A DNA stretch of 64,000 nt from Acidaminococcaceae bacterium (GTDB taxonomy: Bacteria; Bacillota; Negativicutes; Acidaminococcales; Acidaminococcaceae), in the NCBI GenBank assembly GCA_017405945.1, contig JAFQZL010000034.1, forward strand, positions 1 to 64,000. The letters run 5' to 3'. Both the position numbers and the translations under genes were made by a program. Below, one piece after another: positions 52,412 through 61,453 of this stretch. How positions within the stretch are numbered: position 1 is the first letter of the stretch; each line of letters begins with the position of its first letter. Below the pieces are notes generated by a model. That model was not told where the DNA came from and ran no database searches. It saw only the letters and a list, made by a program, of their open reading frames with translations.

Positions 52412-54247
52412 ATGATCAGAAACGATATCCGGAACATTGCCATCATCGCCCATGTCGATCACGGCAAAACCACGTTAGTAGACGCAATGCTGAAACAGAG
52501 CCATATTTTCCGCGAAAACGAGAAAGTGGCGGAACGCGTGATGGATTCCAACGATCTGGAACGGGAACGCGGCATTACGATCTTGTCCAAAAACACTTCC
52601 GTTATGCATAAGGGAACAAAGATCAATATTCTGGACACGCCGGGTCATGCGGACTTCGGCGGGGAAGTGGAGCGGGTGCTCACCATGGTAGACGGGGTGC
52701 TGCTGCTGGTAGATGCCTACGAGGGCCCCATGCCCCAGACGAAATATGTTCTGCGCAAGGCGCTGGAAAAACATCTGAAACCCATTGTTGTCATCAACAA
52801 GATCGACCGGCCGGACCAGCGCGCCACGGAAGTGGTGGACGAAGTCCTGGATCTGTTCATCGAACTGGAAGCCGATGACGAACAGCTGGAGTTCCCGGTG
52901 GTATACACGTCTGCCCGCTCCGGTTTTGCCAAACTGTCCATGGATGACGAAAGCGATAATCTGGAACCCCTTTTCCAGGTTATTCTGGATACCATTCCCG
53001 CGCCGGATGTGGAAGCGGACCAGCCGCTGCAGATGCTGGCCAATACCCTGGACTATGATTCCTATGTGGGCCGCATCGTGGTAGGCCGCATTGTGCGGGG
53101 AACAATTAAAAACGGGCAGCAGATCGCGCTGATGCATGAAGAGAAGGTTTCCATTGAAAGAATCGGCCGCCTTTACACATATCAGGGGCTGAAACGCGTG
53201 GAGACAGCGGAGGTACAGGCCGGCGATATCGTAGCGCTGATCGGCCTGAGCAACGTGGAAATCGGGGATACCATTGCAGATCCGGAACAGCCGGAAGCGC
53301 TGGCCGGCATCAAAATCGACGAGCCCACCCTGTCTATGGAATTCCTGGTTAACGACAGCCCCTTTGCAGGCAAAGAAGGCGAGTATGTAACCAGCCGCCA
53401 TCTCAGGGACCGCCTGATGAAAGAAATCCAGACCAATGTGGCCATGCGGGTGGAAGAAACGGACAATACCGATACATTTATCGTAAAGGGCCGGGGCGAA
53501 CTGCATCTGTCCATTTTGATTGAAACTATGCGCCGGGAAGGGTTTGAACTGCAGGTTGGCAAGCCCAAGGTCATCCTTCGCAAAGATAAAGACGGGCATA
53601 CCATGGAACCCATGGAAGCGCTGACCATTGACGTGCCCCAGGATTTTATGGGCGTTGTGATGGAAAATCTGGGAACCCGCAAAGCGGAGCTGGTGAACAT
53701 GCACGAGATGGCCGGTTACATGCGGCTGGAGTTTAAAATTCCCGCCAGAGGCCTGATCGGGTTCCGTAACCAGTTCCTGACCGATACCAAAGGCAACGGT
53801 GTTATGAACCATGTGTATGCCGGATATGATTACTACAAAGGACCTATCCCGGGCCGCACCCGCGGCAGCCTGGTGGCTTTTGAAAACGGTGAAACCTGTG
53901 CTTACGGCATCGGCAACTGCCAGGAACGGGGCACTATGTACATCATACCCGGACAGAATGTGTACCAGGGGGAAGTAATCGGCGAAAACTCCCGTGAAGA
54001 CGATATGGACGTCAATCCCTGCAAGAAGAAACACGTTTCCAATATGCGCGCTTCCGGCAGCGACGACGCGATCCGCCTGATCCCCCCGATTTTTTTCTCG
54101 CTGGAACAGGCGCTGGAACATATCAAAGACGATGAACTGGTAGAAGTTACACCGAAAAATATCCGTATGCGGAAACGGATACTGGACCGGGTAGAGCGCA
54201 GCCGTATCCGCGGCCGCGCCAAAAATGCAGCTGCTGCCGATAAATAA
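52412..54247 (+). CDS. typA: Ribosome-associated GTPase TypA/BipA
   Basis: A 611-residue translational GTPase related to EF-G that binds the ribosome and helps 50S assembly and stress adaptation. G1 is AHVDHGKTTL, G2 RERGITI, G3 DTPGHADFGGEV, G4 NKIDRPDQR. Domain II and EF-G-like domains follow. The C-terminus has the BipA-specific ARGLIGFRNQFLTDTKG and NCQERGTMYIIPGQNVYQGE. ATG 52412 has GGAGAT upstream. It is preceded by a consensus promoter and a leader hairpin. Confidence 0.96.
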   Translation: MIRNDIRNIAIIAHVDHGKTTLVDAMLKQSHIFRENEKVAERVMDSNDLERERGITILSKNTSVMHKGTKINILDTPGHADFGGEVERVLTMVDGVLLLVDAYEGPMPQTKYVLRKALEKHLKPIVVINKIDRPDQRATEVVDEVLDLFIELEADDEQLEFPVVYTSARSGFAKLSMDDESDNLEPLFQVILDTIPAPDVEADQPLQMLANTLDYDSYVGRIVVGRIVRGTIKNGQQIALMHEEKVSIERIGRLYTYQGLKRVETAEVQAGDIVALIGLSNVEIGDTIADPEQPEALAGIKIDEPTLSMEFLVNDSPFAGKEGEYVTSRHLRDRLMKEIQTNVAMRVEETDNTDTFIVKGRGELHLSILIETMRREGFELQVGKPKVILRKDKDGHTMEPMEALTIDVPQDFMGVVMENLGTRKAELVNMHEMAGYMRLEFKIPARGLIGFRNQFLTDTKGNGVMNHVYAGYDYYKGPIPGRTRGSLVAFENGETCAYGIGNCQERGTMYIIPGQNVYQGEVIGENSREDDMDVNPCKKKHVSNMRASGSDDAIRLIPPIFFSLEQALEHIKDDELVEVTPKNIRMRKRILDRVERSRIRGRAKNAAAADK

Positions 54248-54363
54248 GGCGGCAGTACGTCCTGCTTTTTGCAAAGATGCAGTGTTCAGACCCGTAAAAT
54301 CTGTGTTTTATGCAAAAAAACTGAAAAAAACCTGTTTTTTCGGCACTTTTTTATGAAAACATG

Positions 54364-54391
54364 TTGTGTTTTTTTTTGAATCTGCTACAAT
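54364..54391 (+). promoter_or_regulatory. Candidate promoter of sepF
   Basis: TTGTGT (54364-54369) and TACAAT (54386-54391) are separated by 16 bases, 63 bases before the start codon. Confidence 0.5.
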
Positions 54392-54454
54392 ATATAGGTA
54401 TAGAGAAGTTTTTTGACCGTTCATTAAATCAGATGGGATGGAGGCTTTCGCATT

Positions 54455-54808
54455 ATGGATTTTAAGAATTCCGCTATGAAACTGTTCAGTAATGAAGAAC
54501 CTGCCGATACATATGCAGGTCCGTATGTTGTGCGGCCCGGACAGCTGGATATCCTGGTGCGTACCCCTCATACCTATGAAGACGCAGTTTCCTATGCGGA
54601 CAGGCTGATAGAAGGCTGCGCCGTCATGCTGGATTTTTCGGAAGTTGACAAAGAGACGCGTAACCGTATTTTTGATTATATGTGCGGCGTAAGCTATATT
54701 GTAAACGCCAGCATCTCCAAGGTCAGCGACAGCATCATGATGTATGCGCCGGCCCGGGTGGATGTAGAGAAACAGGCTGCAAAGAAAACTTCCTGGCTGG
54801 GAAGGTAA
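54455..54808 (+). CDS. sepF: Cell division protein SepF
   Basis: A 117-residue SepF, which binds FtsZ polymers and anchors the Z ring to the membrane. The core is DILVRTPHTYEDAVSYADRL, GCAVMLDFSEVDKETRNRIFD and FDYMCGVSYIVNASISKVSD, typical of the DUF552 fold. The N-terminal helix (MDFKNSAMKLF) may be the membrane-binding part. It stands alone here rather than in the usual division cluster. GGATGGAGG precedes the ATG. Confidence 0.9.
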   Translation: MDFKNSAMKLFSNEEPADTYAGPYVVRPGQLDILVRTPHTYEDAVSYADRLIEGCAVMLDFSEVDKETRNRIFDYMCGVSYIVNASISKVSDSIMMYAPARVDVEKQAAKKTSWLGR

Positions 54809-54818
54809 ATTAAAAAAC

Positions 54819-54848
54819 AAACGGCTGTCTTTATGGCAGCCGTTTTTT
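54819..54848 (+). terminator. Intrinsic terminator after sepF
   Basis: AAACGGCTG pairs with CAGCCGTTT across a 9-base loop, followed by TTT. Confidence 0.85.
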
Positions 54849-54873
54849 ACGATAATACTCGGGAGGTAACATT

Positions 54874-56121
54874 ATGGCCCAAAAAGTTATCCAGGTTGAA
54901 GAGCGCGTGCCGTTGCTGATGAATATTCCGCTGAGCCTGCAGCATTTATTTGCCATGTTCGGCGCTACGGTTCTGGTGCCGTTTCTGTTCAAATTAAATC
55001 CTAACACCTGCCTCTTCATGAACGGCGTGGGAACGTTGCTGTATATCTTTCTGACGAAAGGAAAGATTCCTTCCTATCTGGGATCCAGCTTTGCCTTCAT
55101 TTCCCCGGTTCTTCTGATCATGGCGACGCATCCCTATTCGGACGCGCAGTCCGGTTTTATCGTATTCGGCCTGTTGTTCGTCCTGTTCTCATTTATTGTT
55201 AAAATGATGGGAACAAAATGGATCGACTTCATTTTCCCGCCGGCTGCTATGGGTGCCATTGTTTCAATCATCGGCCTTGAACTGGCGCCGACCGCCGCTT
55301 CCATGGCAGGGCTTGTGGGGGATAAAATTGAAATGAACAACGTAATGGTCTCTGTATTTACCCTGCTGGTCACCGTCATCGGGTCCGTTGCGTTCAAAGG
55401 CTTCATGGCCATCATCCCGATCCTGTTCGGGGTTGTTTGCGGTTATGCACTTGCCTTTTCCCTGGGCATGGTGGACCTGACTCCTGTTATCAACGCGCCC
55501 TGGTTCGCAGTTCCCCAGTTTTCCACACCGACCTTTAATATGGATGCCATTGCGATTATTGCGCCGGCGGCGCTGGTCGTGCTGACCGAACACATCGGTC
55601 ATCTGATGGTTACCGGTAATATTGTGGGCCGCGATCTGATGAAAGAACCCGGTCTGGACCGTTCCCTGTTTGCGGACGGCTGCTCCAATATTTTGTCCGG
55701 TCTGTGCGGCGCGACCCCGAATACGACCTATGGTGAGAACATCGGCGTCATGGCAATCACCAAGGTCTACAGCGTCTGGGTTATCGGCGGCGCGGCGGTA
55801 TTTGCCATCCTGTTATCTTTTATCGGTAAACTGAGCCAGCTGATCCACGGGATCCCGTCTCCGGTCATGGGGGGCGTCTGCATGCTGCTGTTCGGCGTTA
55901 TTGCCGCGTCCGGGTTCCGGCTTCTGGTAGAGCAGCAGGTGGATTACAGCAAATCCCGCAACCTGACCATGACGGCCGTGGTTATGATCGTCGGTCTCTC
56001 CGGGGCCAAACTGACCTTTGGCACCATCACGGTACAGGGCATGGTGCTGGCCACGCTGGTAGCTATCCTGTTAAGCCTGCTGTTCCATCTGTTTGAACAT
56101 CTGGGGCTGATGGAAGAATAG
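54874..56121 (+). CDS. uraA: Uracil permease (nucleobase-ascorbate transporter family)
   Basis: A 415-residue inner-membrane symporter with about 14 hydrophobic segments. Family motifs are LSLQHLFAMFGATVLVP, SYLGSSFAFISPVL, LTEHIGHLMVTGN and TPNTTYGENIGVMAITKV; the Glu in TEHIGH and in YGENIG are the substrate-site acids known from UraA. Uptake of uracil with protons is the likely role. A GGGAGG site precedes the ATG. Confidence 0.93.
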   Translation: MAQKVIQVEERVPLLMNIPLSLQHLFAMFGATVLVPFLFKLNPNTCLFMNGVGTLLYIFLTKGKIPSYLGSSFAFISPVLLIMATHPYSDAQSGFIVFGLLFVLFSFIVKMMGTKWIDFIFPPAAMGAIVSIIGLELAPTAASMAGLVGDKIEMNNVMVSVFTLLVTVIGSVAFKGFMAIIPILFGVVCGYALAFSLGMVDLTPVINAPWFAVPQFSTPTFNMDAIAIIAPAALVVLTEHIGHLMVTGNIVGRDLMKEPGLDRSLFADGCSNILSGLCGATPNTTYGENIGVMAITKVYSVWVIGGAAVFAILLSFIGKLSQLIHGIPSPVMGGVCMLLFGVIAASGFRLLVEQQVDYSKSRNLTMTAVVMIVGLSGAKLTFGTITVQGMVLATLVAILLSLLFHLFEHLGLMEE

Positions 56122-56167
56122 AATATATTGACGGTTATAAGTAATGCAGCAAATTTGCAGTAAAAAA

Positions 56168-56193
56168 ACCGCCGGATTTTCAGATCCGGCGGT
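56168..56193 (+). terminator. Bidirectional terminator between convergent genes
   Basis: A perfect 10-bp stem (ACCGCCGGAT with ATCCGGCGGT), 6-base loop. On the minus strand it runs into seven T; on the plus strand the tail is TATTATA. Confidence 0.8.
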
Positions 56194-56232
56194 TATTATA
56201 TTCCGGTAATGAAAGCTTGCGGATGGGACACA

Positions 56233-56547
56233 CTATTCAATTTCTTTCAGAGTTTGGGAAGCATCTTTTAACGCTTTCAGCAGTTCAGGAGAACCTGCAG
56301 GATTGTCCTGGCAGAGCTTTTGCAGTTCCATGAAGGTTTTGAACTCGCTTCCCCAAAGGTAGCGGCCGTCACCGTCGTAGCAGGCCAGCACCAGATTCTG
56401 TTTGGCGCGCGCCGGCGTTCTTCCGTTGTCATCGGTGACGGTAATATATACGTCGTCCGGAAAGTCCATTACGTATAGTACGGTGCCGTCTTCCTCAGGT
56501 TCTTCCAGAAAACCCGACAGGGAAAATTCTTTGGATAAATCCAGCAT
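56233..56547 (-). CDS. Hypothetical protein, 104 aa
   Basis: Unrecognised acidic soluble protein. The N-terminal half is predicted beta-rich (GTVLYVMDFPDDVYITVTDD, LVLACYDGDGRYLWGSEF) and the C-terminal third helical (SPELLKALKDASQTLKEIE). ATG 56547 is preferred because GAGGAGGATT lies just upstream on the minus strand; longer in-frame starts would hide it. No function proposed. Confidence 0.65.
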   Translation of the reverse strand: MLDLSKEFSLSGFLEEPEEDGTVLYVMDFPDDVYITVTDDNGRTPARAKQNLVLACYDGDGRYLWGSEFKTFMELQKLCQDNPAGSPELLKALKDASQTLKEIE

Positions 56548-56722
56548 GATCAATAATCCTCCTCGTAGCGTAATAGTATGGAAGCAGCGGTTTATTTGTC
56601 TGCGCGACCGGTCATCGCGCAAACTAATTAAAGCATTGTTCCCATATGATTTTGTTTTTTTTATTTTACCATGAAACAAAAGTATTGTATAATAGATTTA
56701 ATAATAAAAGGGGGGCATTTTT

Positions 56723-56938
56723 TTGAAAAACGCAGAAAGGCAGAAAAGTAATGAAATCCGGCCGGGCATGCAGGTGGAGTTTATTTGCCCGAAGTGCGGG
56801 ACACATCTTGCCTGGGCCCTTCCTGATATGGAGATGAACTGTCCGAAATGCGGCAACTGGGTCACCAATGAAAACCGGAAAAAACCTAAACTGGATCTGC
56901 TGCTGCCAACGGACGATGATCAGCTGACGTTGTTTTAA
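56723..56938 (+). CDS. Small zinc-ribbon protein
   Basis: A 71-residue protein with two CXXC pairs, EFICPKCGTHLAW and MNCPKCGNWV, 19 residues apart, giving a zinc ribbon. The remainder is hydrophilic and ends LLLPTDDDQLTLF. Function unknown; nucleic acid or protein binding is possible. The TTG start at 56723 follows a GGGGGGC site. Confidence 0.65.
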   Translation: MKNAERQKSNEIRPGMQVEFICPKCGTHLAWALPDMEMNCPKCGNWVTNENRKKPKLDLLLPTDDDQLTLF

Positions 56939-57041
56939 GAAAGCGCGATCCTGTCGGATTTGCGGGTTTCTGTCAGGAGCGGCAAAATGAACCAGTGCTC
57001 CCGTAATTCAGTAAATAACAATAAAAGGAGAGGCGTGGATT

Positions 57042-57689
57042 ATGAAAATTTTTATGGATACGGCTAACGTAGAAGAAATCAGGGAATTTGCGGATATGGG
57101 AATCGTGTACGGCGTGACTACCAACCCGTCGCTGATTGCCAAGTCCGGACGCACACAGGCGGAAGTGATTCCGGAAATCTGTGCGCTGATCCCAGGACCC
57201 GTAAGCGCCGAAGTTATCAGCCAGGACTGCGAAGGTATGGTAAAAGAAGCCAGGGAACTGGTGAAAATCGCGGATAACGTGGTTGTAAAAATCCCCTGCA
57301 TCACGGAAGGACTGAAGGCTGTCAAGATTCTGGCGGCGGAAGGCATTAAAACGAATGTGACGCTGGTGTTCAGCCTGGGCCAGGCGCTACTGGCCGCCCG
57401 GGCCGGCGCGTCCTATGTGAGCCCCTTTATCGGGCGTCTGGACGATATCGGACAGGACGGCTCAAAGCTGGTGGAAGATATGGTAAAAGTATTCCGCAAC
57501 TACCAGTTCAAAACGGAAATTATTGCCGCCAGCGTGCGCAACATGGAACATGTTGACAGGATGATGCTGGCCGGAGCGGATATAGCCACGATTCCTACAA
57601 AGGTCCTGCGTGAGCTGGTCAGACATGAGCTGACTGACAAAGGGCTGGCAAAATTTATGGAAGATTACCGGAACAGCCTGAAAAAATAA
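57042..57689 (+). CDS. Transaldolase-like / fructose-6-phosphate aldolase
   Basis: A 215-residue small transaldolase of the Fsa/TalC subgroup. It starts [13 protein letters not shown] and has [12 protein letters not shown], the Schiff-base Lys in [35 protein letters not shown], and SPFIGRLDD. It acts in the non-oxidative pentose phosphate pathway or as a fructose-6-phosphate aldolase; sequence alone does not separate these. AAGGAGAGG precedes the ATG. Confidence 0.9.
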   Translation: MKIFMDTANVEEIREFADMGIVYGVTTNPSLIAKSGRTQAEVIPEICALIPGPVSAEVISQDCEGMVKEARELVKIADNVVVKIPCITEGLKAVKILAAEGIKTNVTLVFSLGQALLAARAGASYVSPFIGRLDDIGQDGSKLVEDMVKVFRNYQFKTEIIAASVRNMEHVDRMMLAGADIATIPTKVLRELVRHELTDKGLAKFMEDYRNSLKK

Positions 57690-57817
57690 ACAGGCGCGTT
57701 TTGTTACGCCCCGGAATACCGGCTGAAAACAGATTGAGTGCTTTTTGATAATTATTTATGCGGATGCACGGCAGTATCGTCCATCCGTATTTCTTTTTCC
57801 GGAGGATAGGAATAATA

Positions 57818-59038
57818 ATGAACTGGCTTTCTTTCTTCAAATTGCCGTCACGCATTGCGGCAGTGCTGGCAGGTGTCGGCATGCTGGGAGGCGTTTTTTC
57901 TCCTGCGTCCGCAGAGGCGGGGGGATACCGGAAGGTACCGGAGAAGTATGAGGACGTGGACGTCCGGGTTCTGCAACACGGACCCACGCTGCTCTTTTCT
58001 GACAGCCCGGAGATGGTCTATGAAAACGGGATTTTATATAAGGACATTGTGGAAGGGGAAGGCAGGGTGTTCTTTCATCACGTAAACGGAACCGGAAACA
58101 CCAAAAAACTCGCTGTCCTGATGCGTCCTGTTAATAAACTGACTACCATTACGTGGGGTTGCCGGGGAATCGGAGATCCGGATAAACAGTATTATATTTC
58201 CGCGCGAAAAGGCCAGACGCGATATTTTAACGAGTACAAAGAACTATGGAAGAAAGCTCAAAAAAATGAACTGAAAGAAAAACGTGACAAACGCAGGAAC
58301 AGTAACATAAAGAACAAAAATCTGCCGGATTACAGTTTTTATCAAAAAGTTCCTGATTTGCCGCTGACAACGCTGGCAAAAGGGGAATACCTGGAAGTGC
58401 TGTCACAGGGGCGCAATATCCGGCACGCCGGCGCACGCCTGAAACCGGAACAGCTGCTTACCGGCATGTTTGATTTCCATGCGAATCATCCGGTTGAAAT
58501 TGTGATCATGATGTGTGATCCGGAGGAAGATGTTGCGAAATTCTCGAAGGATGGAACGGTTTTACCTATGGACGAGCATCCGCTGCGGGGAACCTACCGC
58601 AATGCGGACCTGACTTATATTATCAAAAAGCCGGTACAGATGAAATGGTATCAGGCCAGAGCCCTGTGTATGGCAGGCTCGGACGATCCGTATTTTCTGA
58701 CAGGGACCGACAGGATGACCGGCGTGGAGACAATAAACCATGGTAATTACGGTGTTGTCTATCACCTTATATACAGTGTGGCAGGCGAGCATCCCATCCG
58801 GATGGGAATCAATCCCTGGGGCGGGGAGTTTTACGGTGCAGGACTCATGCTTTCGGAGGAAAAAACAGAGGTTATAAGCATTCCCGGCAAAAAGATGTTT
58901 TTTGGCAAAGGGGATGAGGTTGATGACGTTTTTCTCCATTCGCCGAACCATAAAAGGAAAGATGCGGAGTTTATCTGGTCGCCGCCGGGCGCATCCAATC
59001 TTCCGATCCGCGTATTCTGGACTGTGAACAAGCTTTAA
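57818..59038 (+). CDS. Secreted protein of unknown function, 406 aa
   Basis: An exported protein that I do not recognise. The signal peptide spans about residues 1-33 (IAAVLAGVGMLGGVF, cut after SAEA). The mature chain contains a Lys/Arg-rich stretch (LKEKRDKRRNSNIKNKN) in the middle and largely beta-type sequence on both sides, including GIGDPDKQYYISARKGQ and YSVAGEHPIRMGINPWGG. The family is possibly a surface or periplasmic carbohydrate-related protein, but this is a guess. GGAGGATAGGA precedes ATG 57818. Confidence 0.65.
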   Translation: MNWLSFFKLPSRIAAVLAGVGMLGGVFSPASAEAGGYRKVPEKYEDVDVRVLQHGPTLLFSDSPEMVYENGILYKDIVEGEGRVFFHHVNGTGNTKKLAVLMRPVNKLTTITWGCRGIGDPDKQYYISARKGQTRYFNEYKELWKKAQKNELKEKRDKRRNSNIKNKNLPDYSFYQKVPDLPLTTLAKGEYLEVLSQGRNIRHAGARLKPEQLLTGMFDFHANHPVEIVIMMCDPEEDVAKFSKDGTVLPMDEHPLRGTYRNADLTYIIKKPVQMKWYQARALCMAGSDDPYFLTGTDRMTGVETINHGNYGVVYHLIYSVAGEHPIRMGINPWGGEFYGAGLMLSEEKTEVISIPGKKMFFGKGDEVDDVFLHSPNHKRKDAEFIWSPPGASNLPIRVFWTVNKL

Positions 59039-59213
59039 AATAGTAAAAAATCTTAATTGTTTTTTCTTCGAAATGAGAACAGCCTTTACAAAACAAAAAA
59101 ATATGGTAAAATCATATTTAGAAAGAAAAAATTAAACGATTAATACACTATATTTTTTTATGTTTTGTAAAAATAAGCCTTTTTAGTAACAAGTATTGAT
59201 TGGAGGTATGGCT

Positions 59214-59678
59214 GTGCAAAAGAGGAATACCATTCAGCGTCAGCTGGTCATTTCTGCAGTACGTTCGCTGAGCAACCATCCTACGGCAGAAGAAGTGTAT
59301 AACCGTATTGTTCTGGATTATCCGGATATCAGCAAGGGAACTGTTTACAGGAATCTTAATTCGCTGGTGGACAGCGGGCTGCTGCACCGTGTATCGGTTC
59401 CCAGTTCCGCAGACCGGTATGACCATATGCTGACGAAGCATTATCACGTGCAGTGCGTGAAATGCCACAGGTTTATGAATGTAGATGATCTGGATTATTT
59501 CCAGGATCTGGACGATAAAATCGCGCAGATGACGGGATACCGTATGGAGAACCATAATATTGTGTTCCAGGGAGTCTGCCCGGAATGCCAGATTGAAGAG
59601 CTGGAAGCGAAAAAGCGGGAAGTGGAGCAGGCTAAAACAGAAGGCAGGAAACCGGATAAAATCAGCAAAAAATTATAA
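59214..59678 (+). CDS. Fur/PerR-family transcriptional regulator
   Basis: A 154-residue metal-dependent regulator. The winged helix has HPTAEEVYNRI and ISKGTVYRNLNSLVDSG. The metal sites include DHMLTKHYHVQCVKCHRF and a second CPEC pair, so a structural Zn site (two CXXC) is present. The C-terminal tail (from EELEAKKREV) is longer than usual and highly charged. GTG 59214 gives the best spacing from GGAGG; ATG 59208 is the alternative. The regulated metal or peroxide signal is unknown; PerR-like is most likely from overall pattern. Confidence 0.85.
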   Translation: MQKRNTIQRQLVISAVRSLSNHPTAEEVYNRIVLDYPDISKGTVYRNLNSLVDSGLLHRVSVPSSADRYDHMLTKHYHVQCVKCHRFMNVDDLDYFQDLDDKIAQMTGYRMENHNIVFQGVCPECQIEELEAKKREVEQAKTEGRKPDKISKKL

Positions 59679-59782
59679 TCTGATAATTATAATGTAAAAT
59701 AATGTAAATTATGCCGGCAAAAGAATTTGTTTTCCGGATAGTTATGTGTCTGTTTACAAACAAAAACAAGTAAGGTATGATT

Positions 59783-59813
59783 AAGTTGCGGATGGCAAGT
59801 CCGCAACTTTTTT
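59783..59813 (+). terminator. Intrinsic terminator upstream of rlmD-like gene
   Basis: AAGTTGCGGA pairs with TCCGCAACTT around a 7-base loop, followed by six T. It probably ends the Fur-family transcript. Confidence 0.85.
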
Positions 59814-59852
59814 CTGTTTCTTACGAAAACACTGATGAAATGAGATAATGTA

Positions 59853-61292
59853 ATGACAAAAGCCATGATGAAGAAAAAACCGGAAAAAAATAAAACAGAC
59901 AGCAAAAATCCGGTAAAGCCGCGACCGGTTTCCCCCGTGCTGAAAGGGCAGGAGATGGAACTGGAGATTACGGGACTGGGAAGCACCGGGGAAGGTGTAG
60001 GACGGTTCAGGGAGATTGCGGTGTTTGTTCCGGGAGCGCTGCCGGGCGAAAAAGTAACAGCGACAGCTGCGATAATTAAGAAAAGTTTTATTATCGGTGA
60101 GCTGAAGGAAATACTTAATTCCTCTCCTGACAGGGTCGTTCCCGCCTGCCCTGTATACGAAGCCTGCGGCGGCTGCCAGCTGCAGCATCTTTCTTATGAG
60201 GCGGAACTGAAGGAAAAGCGGGAGCAGGTAAAAGCGGCATTGGAACGGATCGGACATCTTCATGACGTCAAAGTAATGCCGGTAATCGGTTCGGAGCACC
60301 CGTTGTATTACCGCAATAAAATGCAGTTTCCTGTAGCGGGAAAAAACGGCCGGCTGCAAATCGGCTGTTTTGCCCTGAATACACACCGGGTAATCGATGT
60401 GACGGACTGCTGTATCCAGAAACAGAAGAACAATGAGATCGCTGCCGTCGTGCGGACCTGGATGAAGCAGTATAAGATCATGCCTTATGACGAAGACAAA
60501 GGCACCGGTACGGTCCGCCACATCATGGGAAGAGTGGGCGTGCACACCGGGGAAATTATGGTCTGCCTGGTAACGGCGCAGGAAAACGTGCCGCACCTTA
60601 AAGAACTCGTTAAGATGCTGAAAGCCGCGGTTCCCGGCGTAAAAAGCGTAGTGCAGAACGTGAACAAACGGACTACCAATGTGATATTAGGTGAGAAGAC
60701 CCGGCTGATTGCAGGAAATCTGACCATTAAAGACAAAATCGGCGCCCTGAAATTCAATATTTCGGCCCAGTCTTTTTTCCAGGTCAACAGCGAGCAGGCG
60801 GAAAAATTATACAACACTGCGCTGGAATTTGCGGGGCTGAACGGGACGGAAACCGTAGTGGACCTGTATTGCGGCACCGGAACCATTACACTTTTCATGG
60901 CACAAAAAGCAAAGCAGGTCCTGGGGATTGAAATTGTTCCCTCCGCTATACGGGACGCCAAAAAGAATGCCATGGCAAACCATATTGAAAATGCGGATTT
61001 CCTGCTGGGGGACGCAGCAGTGGAAATGCCGAAACTGGCTGCGGGAGGGCTGCATCCCGATGTAGTGGTCCTGGATCCGCCCCGTGCCGGGTGTGAAGAG
61101 AGGGTTCTGGCGGCGATAGCAAAAGTAAAACCGGAACGGGTGGTCTATGTCTCCTGCAATCCGGCGACACTGGCGCGGGATCTGGCCTTTATGCGGGAGC
61201 ATGGTTTTACAATCAGTAAAGTGCAACCCTGTGACATGTTCAGCAGGACCCATCACGTGGAGACTGTGGTATTGCTGGAGAAAAAGAAGTAA
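59853..61292 (+). CDS. rlmD: 23S rRNA (uracil-5-)-methyltransferase, RlmD/RumA family
   Basis: A 479-residue SAM-dependent RNA methyltransferase. After a Lys-rich tail comes a TRAM domain (ELEITGLGSTGEGVGRF, VFVPGALPGEKV). The iron-sulfur Cys pattern is CPVYEACGGCQLQHL. The methyltransferase core has VVDLYCGTGTITLF, VVLDPPRAGCEE, and the catalytic Cys in YVSCNPATLARDL. In Firmicutes several paralogues exist (RlmCD), so the exact uridine target is uncertain. The start codon has only a weak ribosome binding site. Confidence 0.92.
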   Translation: MTKAMMKKKPEKNKTDSKNPVKPRPVSPVLKGQEMELEITGLGSTGEGVGRFREIAVFVPGALPGEKVTATAAIIKKSFIIGELKEILNSSPDRVVPACPVYEACGGCQLQHLSYEAELKEKREQVKAALERIGHLHDVKVMPVIGSEHPLYYRNKMQFPVAGKNGRLQIGCFALNTHRVIDVTDCCIQKQKNNEIAAVVRTWMKQYKIMPYDEDKGTGTVRHIMGRVGVHTGEIMVCLVTAQENVPHLKELVKMLKAAVPGVKSVVQNVNKRTTNVILGEKTRLIAGNLTIKDKIGALKFNISAQSFFQVNSEQAEKLYNTALEFAGLNGTETVVDLYCGTGTITLFMAQKAKQVLGIEIVPSAIRDAKKNAMANHIENADFLLGDAAVEMPKLAAGGLHPDVVVLDPPRAGCEERVLAAIAKVKPERVVYVSCNPATLARDLAFMREHGFTISKVQPCDMFSRTHHVETVVLLEKKK

Positions 61293-61347
61293 ATGTGATA
61301 TAATTAACTGTAAAGTATTAATATTTTTTGGATATATTCTATTATTC

Positions 61348-61373
61348 CGTAACTGTTATTGCGTAACTGTTAT
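61348..61373 (+). repeat. Two 12-bp direct repeats before the diguanylate cyclase gene
   Basis: CGTAACTGTTAT occurs at 61348-61359 and again at 61362-61373 (14-bp period), about 80 bases upstream of the start codon. Confidence 0.6.
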
Positions 61374-61453
61374 AAATTTTGCGGATTATAAGAACATTTT
61401 GTTTTCACACCGATGATTGTTCTGTCAGATATTCCGATTGGTAGTATGGGACT

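Noticed and set aside
52475..54274. A 599-codon open frame on the minus strand inside typA
   Set aside because: It is a shadow of typA: composition follows the complementary codons, there is no ribosome binding site, and TypA motifs on the plus strand are unmistakable.
54325..54345. A/T-only hairpin after typA as a terminator
   Set aside because: The GAAAAAA...TTTTTTC pairing is weak and the region is simply A/T-rich; not called.
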